Origin: Litsea cubeba
Lineage: Eukaryota; Streptophyta; Magnoliopsida; Laurales; Lauraceae
NCBI GenBank assembly: GCA_012931725.1
Contig: CM022944.1
Span: 15,956,374-16,020,373, forward strand
Direction of reading: 5' to 3'
Length of the DNA stretch: 64,000 nucleotides
Part shown: one piece after another, positions 12,201-21,512 of the stretch
Layout: each line of letters begins with the position of its first letter
How positions within the stretch are numbered: position 1 is the stretch's first letter
The notes under the pieces: model-generated
What the model was told of the DNA's origin: nothing
Databases searched by the model: none
The model's input: the letters and a program-made list of their open reading frames with translations, nothing else
Made by a program: the position numbers and the translations under genes

Positions 12201-15200
12201 CTCTCCACAAGTAATTCTCACACTCATTACCGCTCCCTTATACATGTCCTTAGTGATTTCAATATAACCTATTCAAACACTCCTATTATCTAAAACCTAT
12301 GATGCCCATATACAACACAGATACGGCAGGGGCATGGCAAGGACACAGCTTTTACACATAAAAAGTGAAGTGTTGGATACAATATGACATGATATGTTGC
12401 CCATTTTGATGAATCTGTGTATCATAGTCTAAAATCCACCAACTTAAATCTCTAAGCAACCTGTTGTAGGCTTTGACCTCCCTAGCATGAAGCCAAATTG
12501 ATTTTTAGATATTTTGGACTTTTGTCTAAGTCTGTACTCCATTACTATCTCCCACAATGAAATTTGATTATGTGAGATCTTGTGATTCCCATTACCCTAT
12601 TAATGAAATTTCAATATTTGGTGTTTGACGAAATTTGAATAGTAAGATCCTGTGACGCCCACCCGCATGATGGAAACTTTCTAGAGGATGGACAAAAGGG
12701 ATGTGGAAAGATTGGGGCCCAGTAGGAAGTAATTCAAAATTTGAAACTTGTGCAACACTCAAATTGACATGGGGATATAGTTGTGCAAATAACAAATTGA
12801 TAAGGAAGCAACTTGTGTAAAAATGAAATTTCCCACTTGGACTCTCCAACAAATAAACTTATAAAAGTGGGTTTTACATATATTACTTACACATAATGTT
12901 TAAGGTGTTCATGAGTGTCTATTGTCTACCTATGACACCCAGATACGGCACGAATACAACAGGGACACACCATGGACATGGCAAGGACACAAATTTTATA
13001 CATAAGAAGTGAAGTATCGGATATGATACGATACGATATGTTGCCCATTTTAAAATATTTGTGCATCATAGGTAGAGGTGGCGATCGGGTCGGGTTGTGC
13101 TAAACGGGTCAGATCCGTTTATTAAACGGATTATATAAGTCTAACCCGCATCCGACCTGTTTATTAAACAGGTCTGAGACCCCTAACCCGCACCCACCAC
13201 GGGTCAACTCGACCCGACCCGCATAACCATTGCGGGTTATACGGGTCAGGTCGACCCGCATAACCCACATACATCTAGTAAATAAATCGACTCAACTATG
13301 GTTTCATGCTTGACCAAAACTGACTTTTAAGCTCAAATTTGGTCTAATCTCATTTCAACAATCATTTGATGCGCATTACCTTTCTTTCCATTAATAAAAA
13401 TCGTAGGGTTGAATTGGTTAAGGTTCATTTATTCTTTTTTAGCCTATGCATTAAAACAATCAAATCCAATTTTAGCTTAAATAAGCGGGTTATCCGGGTC
13501 AAGCGGGTCAACCCTAACCCGACCCGCTTAATGGCGGGGTCATGAATACTTGACCCGTGACCGACCCCGCCTATTAAATGAGTCGGGTTAAGCGGGTAAT
13601 ACGCGGGTCGGGTCGGGTCGGGTTGGCGGGTGGGGTCATTTTTCCACCTCTAATCATAGGTGTCTACATGGAAAAGAACGAAAGGGGAGTGTCATTGTTA
13701 TGTACCTAACCAATATGCCAAAAGCCCTAGGACTGATGGAACGCGTCAAATCAAGTCTTATAACTATTTAGGACCGCAACAAACCACCATGCTTCCACAG
13801 CCGATGTCCTCGGCGGTCGGCGGCTCTCACTCTGGCAGCAGGTAGCTCTTTTCTCCTCTTGGAACGACTCACACTCCGCTCCGGTAGCCCTCACCGCTGC
13901 GGCTTTCACTCCAGCGGTTGGTAGCCCTTTTTTAAATAAAAAAAAATAGACGGCTCTCACTTTACTCCAGGGGGCCCTTTCTGTGACTCGAACCCGAGAC
14001 GTGGAGGTCTGCTTTGATACCAAATGTTACGTACCTAACCAATTTGCCAAAAGCCCCAGGACTGATGGAAATTGTCGAATCAAGTCTTATAACTATTTAG
14101 GACCGTCATAGTTTAGCGAAGAAGAGAAAAAAAAAAAGCAACAAAGATCACATACCATTTTCTTATTTCTCAAATATCCTCAGTTATTCTACGATATTGT
14201 CAGTTTGTCACTAGTGTGTATATAGGATCTGTTGCATAAACTTTGTCCGGTTCCCATTAGTGACATTGAGGATGTGTATCAAGGAGAGACCCACATCAAA
14301 GGGGAACAACTACAAAAAGATTGATGCTGAAATTGAAAAGGCTATTACTAGATCTTAGTCTTTGTGAAATGCACAAAAAAGCTAATAATAATTACTATGA
14401 AAGTAATGCTTGAGGCTCCTTGAAATGGAGCCAGTTTCAAACTGCAGTCCCATTATCTCCAAAGCATTCTTATTATATCTGCCAATATCATCTCAATTTT
14501 TGTTTTCTGGAGGAAGAGAAATGATACTTCTTTCTGATCCGCTTCCTAATTGTCCCCATTTAATCCTTCCTCCCCAACCCTCTAATTTTCCACTGCTACA
14601 ACTACAACTTGAAATTGATTTTAATCCTTCCTTAAAAATACTAACCTGTTCTACCCACCACCTTGCCACCAAGCAAAAAATGGACTAAAAAAAAAAGAAA
14701 AATCTGAAACCCTTTAGGCATGTTTGTGCACACCCGTGGAAAATCAGTTCTGCAGAATTTTTCATGCTTCGAAGGCAAAAAATTTTCGGCCCCGAATCGT
14801 AGAAAATTTAGTTCATTGGAAAAGCAGACGCACCAAACATGAAACTTATTGTAGCGCGGGAAAACCTTTTCCTCTTTCCATGGAAACCGTGTATGTGCCC
14901 TTAATCTATGCATGATTAAGAAAGGAGGGACAAGGAGTGAGAGATTAAATCTACAAGACCAAGATCTTCATAAGGACATCAATTTGGGTTATGTACAAAC
15001 CATGGATGAAAATCCTCAAACTTGCAAAACCCCAAATGCCTCTAGTCATGATGAGTCAGAAGCAGCACTTGGATGCATGGATGAAAATATCGGACACTAC
15101 GCTACATCGGCCATAGCGGTGGCCACTGCCACGCTACGGCCGATTTATCGGCCGTCGCACCCTTGGCCGCTACGGGGTGAGAAAAAATTTTGCTTTCCAA

Positions 15201-17258
15201 ATTTTTTTAAAATGCATAATAAGAGTTATTTCTTTTATTCTTCTTTCCAAATAACATTTCTACACAACTTTTCTACCCTTTTATGTTTAAAAAACACCAA
15301 AAAGCACATGATCTTGCCGAATTACAGTCGATACAGAGAGTTCTTCTCAAGATTCTTCTCTAAATACATCATATTAGACACCCCCTTTGGTAGATGTATT
15401 TTTTTCTCTAGGTACTCTTGAGTCTTGACTTCATAACATAGTTTTTTTCTTTTATGAGCCTTTCATTAGTTTCTAAGTTAGCATAACTAAACGATATGAA
15501 CACATGTGAAAAAAATGATCATATAGTTTTTTTCTCTTATGAGCTTTTCATTAGTTTTTAAGTTTAGCATAACTAAACAACACGAACATATGTGAAAAAA
15601 ATGATCATTATTATTATTATTTATTTATACAACGATACAGGACCTCATATAATGAGGGGACCGCTACGCCCCCTTATCTTAGTTACTTTTGTAAAAAAAA
15701 ATATATTTTCTCTCATTTTCCAATATTCTAGATTTTCTATAATTTTTCATATTTTTTTGACGATTTTTTCAAATCGCACCGCTATGCCACCACATAGCGT
15801 CTTGGCGGACCGCTATTTTCATCCTTGCTTGGATGTCACACTTTCTTTCTCTAGTTTGTCAATAACATGGATATCTCTCATACTAAGTCCTGGAAAATTA
15901 AGGCAATAAGGATGGGGCAAATTAAGGCCAGCATGATGGTCCCATAATTGGGGTCAGAAAATAGATTTAAATTAACCAAGATTCTCTTTCCCCGCTTTTC
16001 CTCCCAAATGGGGAGCTGGGGAAAGAACAGGAATAGGTCGAACATCTATCTAAATCCAGAACACATAGAGACCAAATACTAACAAACTGAAATACAAGCA
16101 ACATAGTAATAGAATGTTGGTTCAAACAGTGTCAATGAGCCTCGATCTGTTACTGACTGCTAATGCTTGCTACACAAAGTATAAAATATGGTAGGAAGAA
16201 ATCCCACTCAAGCCAACTTCAGCAGAAGCCACTACATTTTGAAACCAAGAACAGAATGCGCTTGCTCATTTATGACAACGAAGTCTCAACTAATGTAGAA
16301 AGAAACCGCTCAAGACCGATTTAAGCAAAAGCCACTACATTTCGAAACCAAGCACAGAACCCACTTCAGATCTCAACCTGCAAAGGTCATCTCAAGATCC
16401 CACCTCAACTCCATTTATCACCAACCAGCTCAAAGAACAAGCACCAAACATCAATCTCAGGAAATCAAAACCAAAAGCTACTACATTGTGAAATCAAACA
16501 CAGAACCAACTTCAGATCTCAACCTAAAAAACCCATTTCAAAATCCCACCTAAAACTCCCATCTATCACCATTTCAGCTCAAAGAACAAACAGCAAACAC
16601 CTATCATCAAAAGGCAAAACCAAAAGCTACTACATTTTGTGACCAACCACAGAACCCACTTCAGATCTCAAGCCACAAAACCCATCTCAAATGCTACCAA
16701 AAATTCCAATTCATCACCAATCCTACTCAAAGAACAAGGACCGAAAGCCTAAATTAAAAGGCAAGACCAAAAAAGCTATTACATTTTGAAACCAAGGACA
16801 GAACCCAATTCAGATCTCAAACTACAAAACCCATCTCAAAATCCCACCTATATCTCCCATCTACCCCACTCCAACTCAAACAACACAACCTACAAAAACC
16901 CATCTTGATAAGAGGCAAACACAATTTATCCAACACCCAAATTCTCAAAAAACATTAAATCAGATGAAAACGCAAGAAGATATAGAAAACCCAAATCAGA
17001 AAAAGCAGAAACAGATATGGGTTTTGAAGAAAATCACCTCTCCTGCCCTGCAGTGTCCCAAATCTGGGCTTTTATCACCTTCCCTTCTACGTTCAAGCTC
17101 CGCGTGGCAAACTCTACTCCGATCGTGGACTTGGATTCGAGGCTGAACTCGTTCTTTGTGAATCTGGAGAGCAAATTCGACTTCCCGACTCCTGAATCGC
17201 CTATAAGGACGACTTTAAAAAGGTAGTCGTAATCGTCCTCAGCTTTGTAGGCAGCCAT
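9274..17258 (-). CDS. RAB-A (Rab11-type) small GTPase
   Basis: Two coding exons on the minus strand, 17258-17038 and 9706-9274, join to a 217-residue protein, the normal Rab length. The donor (GAGAG/GTGATT) and acceptor (CTGCAG/G) fit GT-AG and restore the frame at ...GQER-YRAI. Exon 1 has the P-loop GDSGVGKS, switch I with STIGVEF, and WDTAGQE; exon 2 has GNKLD and ETSA, the full set of five G motifs. The C-terminus CCSN has the double cysteine used for geranylgeranylation. These features place it with the plant RABA1 group, which acts in trans-Golgi, recycling and cell-surface traffic. The start is the only ATG preceding the conserved N-terminus. The single intron (9707-17037) is 7.3 kb and full of transposons. 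A MULE sits just upstream of the promoter. The gene looks intact; the exact paralogue is not determined. Confidence 0.95.
9707..10399 (-). other. RAB intron, 3' portion
   Basis: Intronic sequence adjoining the acceptor. No transposon ends or coding content recognised here. Confidence 0.6.
10400..10580. repeat. 91-bp tandem duplication in the RAB intron
   Basis: The unit beginning TCATTGTCTA and ending TTTGGGATGTT occurs at 10400-10490 and again at 10491-10580 with only a few differences. Confidence 0.88.
10897..11691. mobile_element. non-autonomous hAT-like element
   Basis: Ends are inverted: left CTAGGAAGCACGGACAC, right (reversed) CTAAGAAGCACGGACAC. The perfect 8-bp GTGATCAG flanks it at 10889-10896 and 11692-11699, the duplication size of hAT elements. 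Both ends are rich in GTGTCC/GGACAC motifs, and the middle is an AT-rich tandem array. No transposase. Confidence 0.9.
11069..11528. repeat. 92-bp tandem array (5 copies) inside the hAT
   Basis: Units start with AATAATAAAATTAGAGT (variants in places) at 11069, 11161, 11253, 11345 and 11437, an exact 92-bp step, with few differences between units. Confidence 0.9.
11730..12033 (-). repeat. short LTR with adjacent tRNA-Met primer site, remnant
   Basis: A 304-bp segment runs from TG (11730) to CA (12033). On the minus strand its end is followed by TGGTATCAGAGT (11716-11727), a typical initiator-tRNA primer-binding site. The rest of the element would lie to the left, where only about 20 bp remain before the hAT. 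It is a truncated small LTR element or TRIM. Confidence 0.6.
12034..12290 (-). pseudogene. LINE reverse transcriptase fragment
   Basis: Minus-strand translation in shifting frames gives KDMYKGAVMSVRITCGETS, then MDELTARV, then WCMLYADDIVLV. The YADD box is the RT catalytic motif, and the MYxGA...VR...GET and MDELT blocks are typical of RTE-like plant LINEs. It is frameshifted and truncated at both ends. Confidence 0.8.
12297..12427. mobile_element. 131-bp mini-hAT (MITE), copy 1
   Basis: Starts CTATGATGCCC and ends TGTGTATCATAG, giving short inverted ends. The flanks TCTAAAAC and TCTAAAAT are an 8-bp duplication with one mismatch. A related copy lies at 12930-13071. Confidence 0.72.
12930..13071. 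mobile_element. mini-hAT (MITE), copy 2
   Basis: Shares the internal blocks GGCAAGGACACA and GATATGTTGCCCATTTT with copy 1. It starts CTATGACACCC and ends GCATCATAG. The hAT at 13073 inserted at its right edge; past that insertion the sequence GTGTCTAC (from 13660) mirrors TTGTCTAC on the left, a near-perfect 8-bp duplication. Confidence 0.7.
13073..13652. mobile_element. hAT-type MITE with GGGTCGGG-rich ends
   Basis: Inverted ends TAGAGGTGGCGATCGGG and (reversed) TAGAGGTGGAAAAATG, with many CGGGTCGGGT and ACCCGACCCG motifs towards both ends. The perfect 8-bp ATCATAGG flanks it at 13065-13072 and 13653-13660. No coding sequence. Confidence 0.92.
13696..14104 (-). mobile_element. TRIM (miniature LTR retrotransposon)
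   Basis: Two 80-bp direct repeats (13696-13775 and 14025-14104, both starting TGTTAYGTACCTAACCAA) bracket 249 bp. On the minus strand the right repeat is followed, after 2 bp, by TGGTATCAAAGCAGA, a variant initiator-tRNA primer site. GTCAT flanks both sides (13691-13695, 14105-14109), a 5-bp duplication. Total 409 bp with no coding region, typical TRIM dimensions. Confidence 0.82.
14110..15067 (-). other. RAB intron, no further feature
   Basis: AT-rich intronic sequence; short open frames carry no recognisable protein. Confidence 0.5.
15076..15827. mobile_element. non-autonomous hAT-like element
   Basis: Inverted ends CATGGATGAAAATATCGG and (reversed) CAAGGATGAAAATAGCGG. The perfect 8-bp CTTGGATG flanks it at 15068-15075 and 15828-15835. 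The end regions are GC-rich around repeated CGCTAC/GTAGCG-type motifs; the centre is AT-rich with a tandem duplication. Confidence 0.9.
15432..15605. repeat. tandem duplication (about 87 bp) inside the hAT
   Basis: Two successive units share ATGAGC, TTTCATTAGTTT, AGCATAACTAAAC and ATGTGAAAAAAATGATCAT. Confidence 0.8.
16230..16900. repeat. degenerate tandem array of about 148 bp in the RAB intron
   Basis: A block beginning with ACTACATTTTGAAACCAA-like sequence and continuing CAGAACC...TTCAGATCTCAA recurs near 16232, 16333, 16480, 16628 and 16777. The last four are spaced 147-149 bp apart. It lies just inside the 5' end of the intron. Confidence 0.8.
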
Positions 17259-17352
17259 CGTCTCTTCTGTCTCTGGGGTAGAGAAATTTAACTAACCTTT
17301 TGGTGCTCTTGAGTCTTGAGAGAGGAAGAAGAAGAGGGTGTCTTTGATATTG

Positions 17353-17360
17353 CTTTTATA
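17353..17360 (-). promoter_or_regulatory. likely TATA box of the RAB gene
   Basis: Minus-strand TATAAAAG about 95 bp upstream of the ATG at 17258, followed by a CT/GA-rich leader typical of plant 5' untranslated regions. The MULE at 17443 starts about 80 bp further upstream, so the native promoter may be reduced to this core. Confidence 0.55.
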
Positions 17361-17433
17361 TCTTTTTCTCCCTCTTCTTCTCTCTTGCCTTTTTGAGAGA
17401 GAGAGGAGAGGATACAAAGGTGTGAAACAATGA

Positions 17434-17442
17434 ATGCGAGTA
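17434..17442. repeat. 9-bp target duplication, left (MULE 17443)
   Basis: ATGCGAGTA, identical to 24547-24555. Confidence 0.93.
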
Positions 17443-17817
17443 GGGTGATTCTATATGCACCCACATATTTTGCTGTATGCACCTACATTTGGTTTTTTTT
17501 TTAATCACCAAAATACCCTAATGTCAAATGACCAACTCACCCTTTACCATTTTCCTCTTCCTTTCTCCTATTCCGGTTACCCTCCTCTCTACTCATCACT
17601 CCTTCTTCTTTTTCTGCTTCTTCTTCTTCTTAATCCATTACATCCACTGTTCGACCATTTCATCTGCACTCATTCATCCCCATTGATCTTCATCTCCTTC
17701 CTCATCATCTTCTCTAACTCTTACAAAGTTTGCTCAAGTCTCATCCATTTGTTTGAAGATATTGGAGGCACTCATCTCCCTTCATCACATTGTCTATTGG
17801 AAGTAGGCATTTTCAAT

Positions 17818-20782
17818 ATGGACAAGCAACTAACGATCTATCCAGAGGAGGTATACATTTTAGTTCGTTTTCATCGTTTTAATGAAAATTCGCGCGTCAT
17901 GTTCGGTATACCAGAGCCGTGCAAGTGGAATCTGCACGGCGGAATAGCATCAAACATTCTAGTCTTGCACGGAATAAATATGACGTGCAAAATAATTTTG
18001 CACGGAATAAGTATTCCGTGCAAAAGTATTTTGCACGTCATATTTATTCCGTGCAAAAACATTTAGCACGGCGTATTTATTCCGTGCAAAAATGTCTTGC
18101 ACAGCAAGAGTAAACCGAGCATATTTCACAAGGACAACATATAGTGTTGTGCATTAATATACTAATATTTAGCAATTATATTTTCAGGAGATTCAGTCAA
18201 CCGGTGCCAGTGAGTGCTCTATGGATTTTACTAATGTCTTCACCACTGACATGATATTTAGAAGCCGAGAGGACCTAATCCAATGGACAAGGGAAGTTGG
18301 AAAGAAACATGGGTTGGTTATTGTAATCAAAACTTCAGATGCTGGTGGAGATGGTAGGAAGGCGAGAATAATGTTATCTTGTGAGAGAAGCGGAAGCTAT
18401 AAGGGTCAATCGAAGGTCCCTCAAAAGAGAAATCCTAATAAGGCAACGGGAACGAAGAAGTGTAATTGCCCTTTCGCTTTGAAGGGACGAAAGTTGGCAA
18501 ATGATGATGATTGGATGTTAACAGTGGTTTGTGGGTTGCACAATCATCCAAACGCACAACATCTCGAGGGGCATTCATTTGCTGGAAGGCTATCAGGGGA
18601 GGAACTCAATGTTTTGATTGATATGTCGAAGAGTATGGTGAAGCCAAGGAACATCCTTCGTACGCTGCAAGAAAGGGACGTGCACAACACTACTTCGATG
18701 AAGAGTATTTACAATGCCCGTCAGAAGTGGAGGGTGACTGAGTTGGCCGGTCGATCACAGATGCAACAACTCATGATGCATTTGGAGCAGAACAACTACA
18801 TTGAGTATCACACTAGCAACCCATCTACAGATGCTACGATGGACCTATTCTGGGCACATCCATCATCTATTCAGTTGTTACGTGCATTTCCAGAAGTTCT
18901 GATAATGGATTGTACGTACAAGACTAATAGATATCGACTTCCCTTGCTTGAGATCGTTGGTGTGACATCCACTCAACTGACTTTTTCCGTTGCTTTTGTG
19001 TACCTTGAATCAGAGAGGGAGGCCAATTACAGATGGGCTTTGGAGAGGCTTAAGGAATTGATGGATGGATGTATTATGCCCCGTGTCGTTGTAACTGATA
19101 GAGAGTTAGCACTCATCAATGCAATACACGTTGTCTTTCCGAATGCAGCAAGCTTATTATGCAGGTGGCATATTTCAAGGAACATATTGGCAAATTGTAA
19201 GAAGTATTTTGAGACCAACGACAGATGGGAGGCGTTTATATCTAGTTGGAACATGTTGGTAGTCTCTCCCACTGAAAATGACTACATTCAGTTTTTAAGT
19301 GCATTGGACCGGAATTTCTGTGGGTATCCAAACGCCGTTGATTATGTGAAGAAATCATGGTTGAATAACCATAAGGAACAATTTGTAGCTGCTTGGACGG
19401 ATCGGCATATGCACTTTGGAAACGTGACTACGAATAGGGCTGAGAGTGCACATGCAAAATTGAAGAGACACCTTGGCACATCGAACAGTAGCTTCGATTC
19501 GTCCTGGCAGATTATCCATGCATTGCTTGAGTTGCTCTTTACGGAGATAAAGGCTTCATTTGAAAAGAGCTTGAACACCGTGCAACATAAGTTCAAACCA
19601 GCACTGTTTCGCGAGCTGAGAGGATTCATATCAAGGAATGCTTTGGATATAATATTGAATGAGTCGATCAGAGCTGGTTATATTGGTCCAGATTCCTTGG
19701 CATGTGGGTGCGTAATTCGACGGACACATGGGTTACCATGTGCACACGAGATTGCCGAATACATAAGGGAAGGCACTCAAATACCACTGAGTTGTGTCCA
19801 TCAATACTGGAGGAAGCTCAATTCAGAATCCACTAAGGAGAATGCAGGCCCCGAATTAACCACAACTTCCGAGTTCGAATTGATCAATAAGAGATTTCAT
19901 AGTACCGATCACGCGGGTAAAATACAAATATTGAAAAAACTAAGAGAGTTGGGGTGTCCGTCATCTACTTCTCTTCTTGAGCCGGATGTTAAATTGAACA
20001 CCCGGGGTCGATCATCTTCGAAAAAGAAGAAGTTGGATCGGTCTACGCGTCGAGAACCATCTGCTTTTGAGTATGCACTCTCGATCGAAGCTACCGTTCC
20101 ATCGAGAACCAACAGTCTAGATTCGAAGAAGGGGAAGGACAAATTAAGTGTTCGACGCACTCGTTCAAGCACATTCGAGCATCAACTTCCTAAGTCATTA
20201 GGACCCTATATCGAGGCTATTAAGGATGTCGAGGCGGATGGTAACTGTGGTTTCAGGGCAGTAGCTGGTCTATTGGGAATGAGCGAGGATGGTTGGATGC
20301 AGGTTAGAATGGATTTAAGCAATGAACTACAGAGGCATCAAAATTATTATTCATTGCTATATGGCGGAGATGATAGGGTTGGGGAACTGTATTATGCATT
20401 GGCGTACTACGACAGCCATCCCCCATTTGCTCGTTGGATGACAATGCCAGACATGGGTCATCTGGTAGCTTCATATTATAATGTTGTATTGATCCATCTT
20501 TCTTTGCAACAGTGCCTTACTTTCCTGCCTTTGAGATCAACCCCGATTCCATCTTCTGATCGGAAAGTTATCGCGATCGGTTTTGTCAATGGTAACCATT
20601 TTGTTCAAGTCTTCATGACACCCGGGGCTCCCATTCCTCCCATTGCGACAAATTGGTATAGACACCACCATCCTAATGCTGACGGATGGCAACTACCATA
20701 TGCGCAGAACATCGAGCGATTCAAAGAAATAATTGGAGACAGTGTCGCAACACGCGAGTCGGTTAATATTGACAGTGATTAA
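17818..20782 (+). CDS. MULE transposase fused to an OTU cysteine protease
   Basis: The main exon (18221-20782) encodes 853 residues from ATG 18221. A likely short first exon, 17818-17850, joins by GT (17851)/AG (18187) in frame and would add 22 residues. Numbering from 18221: residues about 10-115 are a FAR1/MuDR-type zinc-binding DNA-binding region (Cys and HNH-like His residues). Residues about 225-330 are the MULE transposase core, with candidate catalytic D230 (MDCTYK), D293 (TDRELA) and E408 (NRAES). C495, C497, C507 and H509 form a SWIM zinc finger. A Lys/Ser-rich linker follows, then an OTU domain at about 660-800 with ADGNCGFRA (D673, C676) and GNHFVQV (H793), the expected deubiquitinase triad elements. 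It should cut and paste the element; the OTU part may remove ubiquitin from itself or host factors (inference). No break is visible. Confidence 0.92.
17915..18110. repeat. 33-bp palindromic array 1 (transposase intron 1 or leader)
   Basis: GCACGG (or GCACGT) recurs at about 17967, 18000, 18033 and 18066, and CCGTGC (or ACGTGC) at about 17984, 18016, 18049 and 18082. This is a 33-bp step with each unit an imperfect palindrome GCACGG-N-CCGTGC. It lies inside the predicted first intron of the transposase gene. Confidence 0.9.
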
Positions 20783-20984
20783 TTTCTTGTACTTTGAACT
20801 CGATGTAAATAAATTGTAAGAAATGATGTTGAAATGCAATCAAGTTGTTATGATGTCCATCATTTATTTTTTGTTTATATTCCATCATAACCCTCCTTAG
20901 TTTATTGTGGGTGGGCGTATATATCATACAATAAATCATCTATTACAAGCCACACAAAGAAAAGGCAAACAAAATATATGTGCG
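20783..20984. other. MULE inter-gene spacer
   Basis: AT-rich sequence after the transposase stop; probable transposase 3' untranslated region. AATAAA-like sequence occurs at 20808-20813. Confidence 0.5.
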
Positions 20985-20988
20985 AAAC

Positions 20989-21153
20989 CATCCTGCACGG
21001 CCAACAGATGCTGAGCAGAATGGATCTGTTCGGCACATATTAGCCGAGCAGAATGTATCTGTTCGGTACATATCAGCCGAGCAGAATGGTTCTGCACGAC
21101 ATATGTACACTGAACAGATTGCATTTGCACGGCATATTTTGGCCGTGCATTTA
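20989..21153. repeat. 33-bp palindromic array 2 (between the convergent genes)
   Basis: Five successive 33-bp units start with CTGCACGG, CTGTTCGG, CTGTTCGG, CTGCACGA and TTGCACGG, each with the reversed motif (GAGCAG, GAACAG or CCGTGC) about 17 bp later. Confidence 0.9.
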
Positions 21154-21512
21154 AGGGATGTGTCGATTATTCATCATTAACTTAGAAGGTTGAAACTATT
21201 TGTATCCAAATTCGAAGAGGGATGTAGATGTTTAAAAAAATCAAAATTTGAGATGAACTATGTATCACAATTTGACAACCATAATTCCATAAACAAACAA
21301 GTTCTTGTACAAAATTATAATATTCATTGATTGAAATGTGGCAGTTTGTAGTACACTGTTTCCTTGTAATTAGTTACACATCTGAAAAGAAGGATACATT
21401 GTCAAAAATATCTAAAATATCCTTACATCCCACAAGTCTCTAAAAAAAATTAAAAATCAAATATCCTTTATACAAAAAAACAAAAGCATGTTATCAAAAA
21501 ATCCTCCGAGCG
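21154..21512. other. 3' flank of the PMD gene
   Basis: AT-rich sequence holding the probable PMD 3' untranslated region on the minus strand. No other feature seen. Confidence 0.5.

Noticed and set aside
13980..14030. tRNA-like B box (GGGTTCGAGTC) suggesting a SINE or tRNA
   Set aside because: The flanking 80-bp direct repeats, the primer-binding site and the 5-bp duplication fit a TRIM better; no A box or A-rich tail in register.
17455..18066. 203-codon plus-strand open frame
   Set aside because: Low-complexity CT-rich sequence running into the palindromic array; no domain, and it overlaps the true first exon in another frame.
17915..18110. CRISPR-like look of the regularly spaced repeats
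   Set aside because: The period contains no conserved repeat plus unique spacer pattern; units are imperfect palindromes in a plant transposon, with no cas genes.
18221..20782. Host FAR1/FHY3-type transcription factor
   Set aside because: It lies within precise MULE ends and target duplications, keeps candidate catalytic D, D and E residues, and carries an OTU domain, so it is read as the element's transposase.
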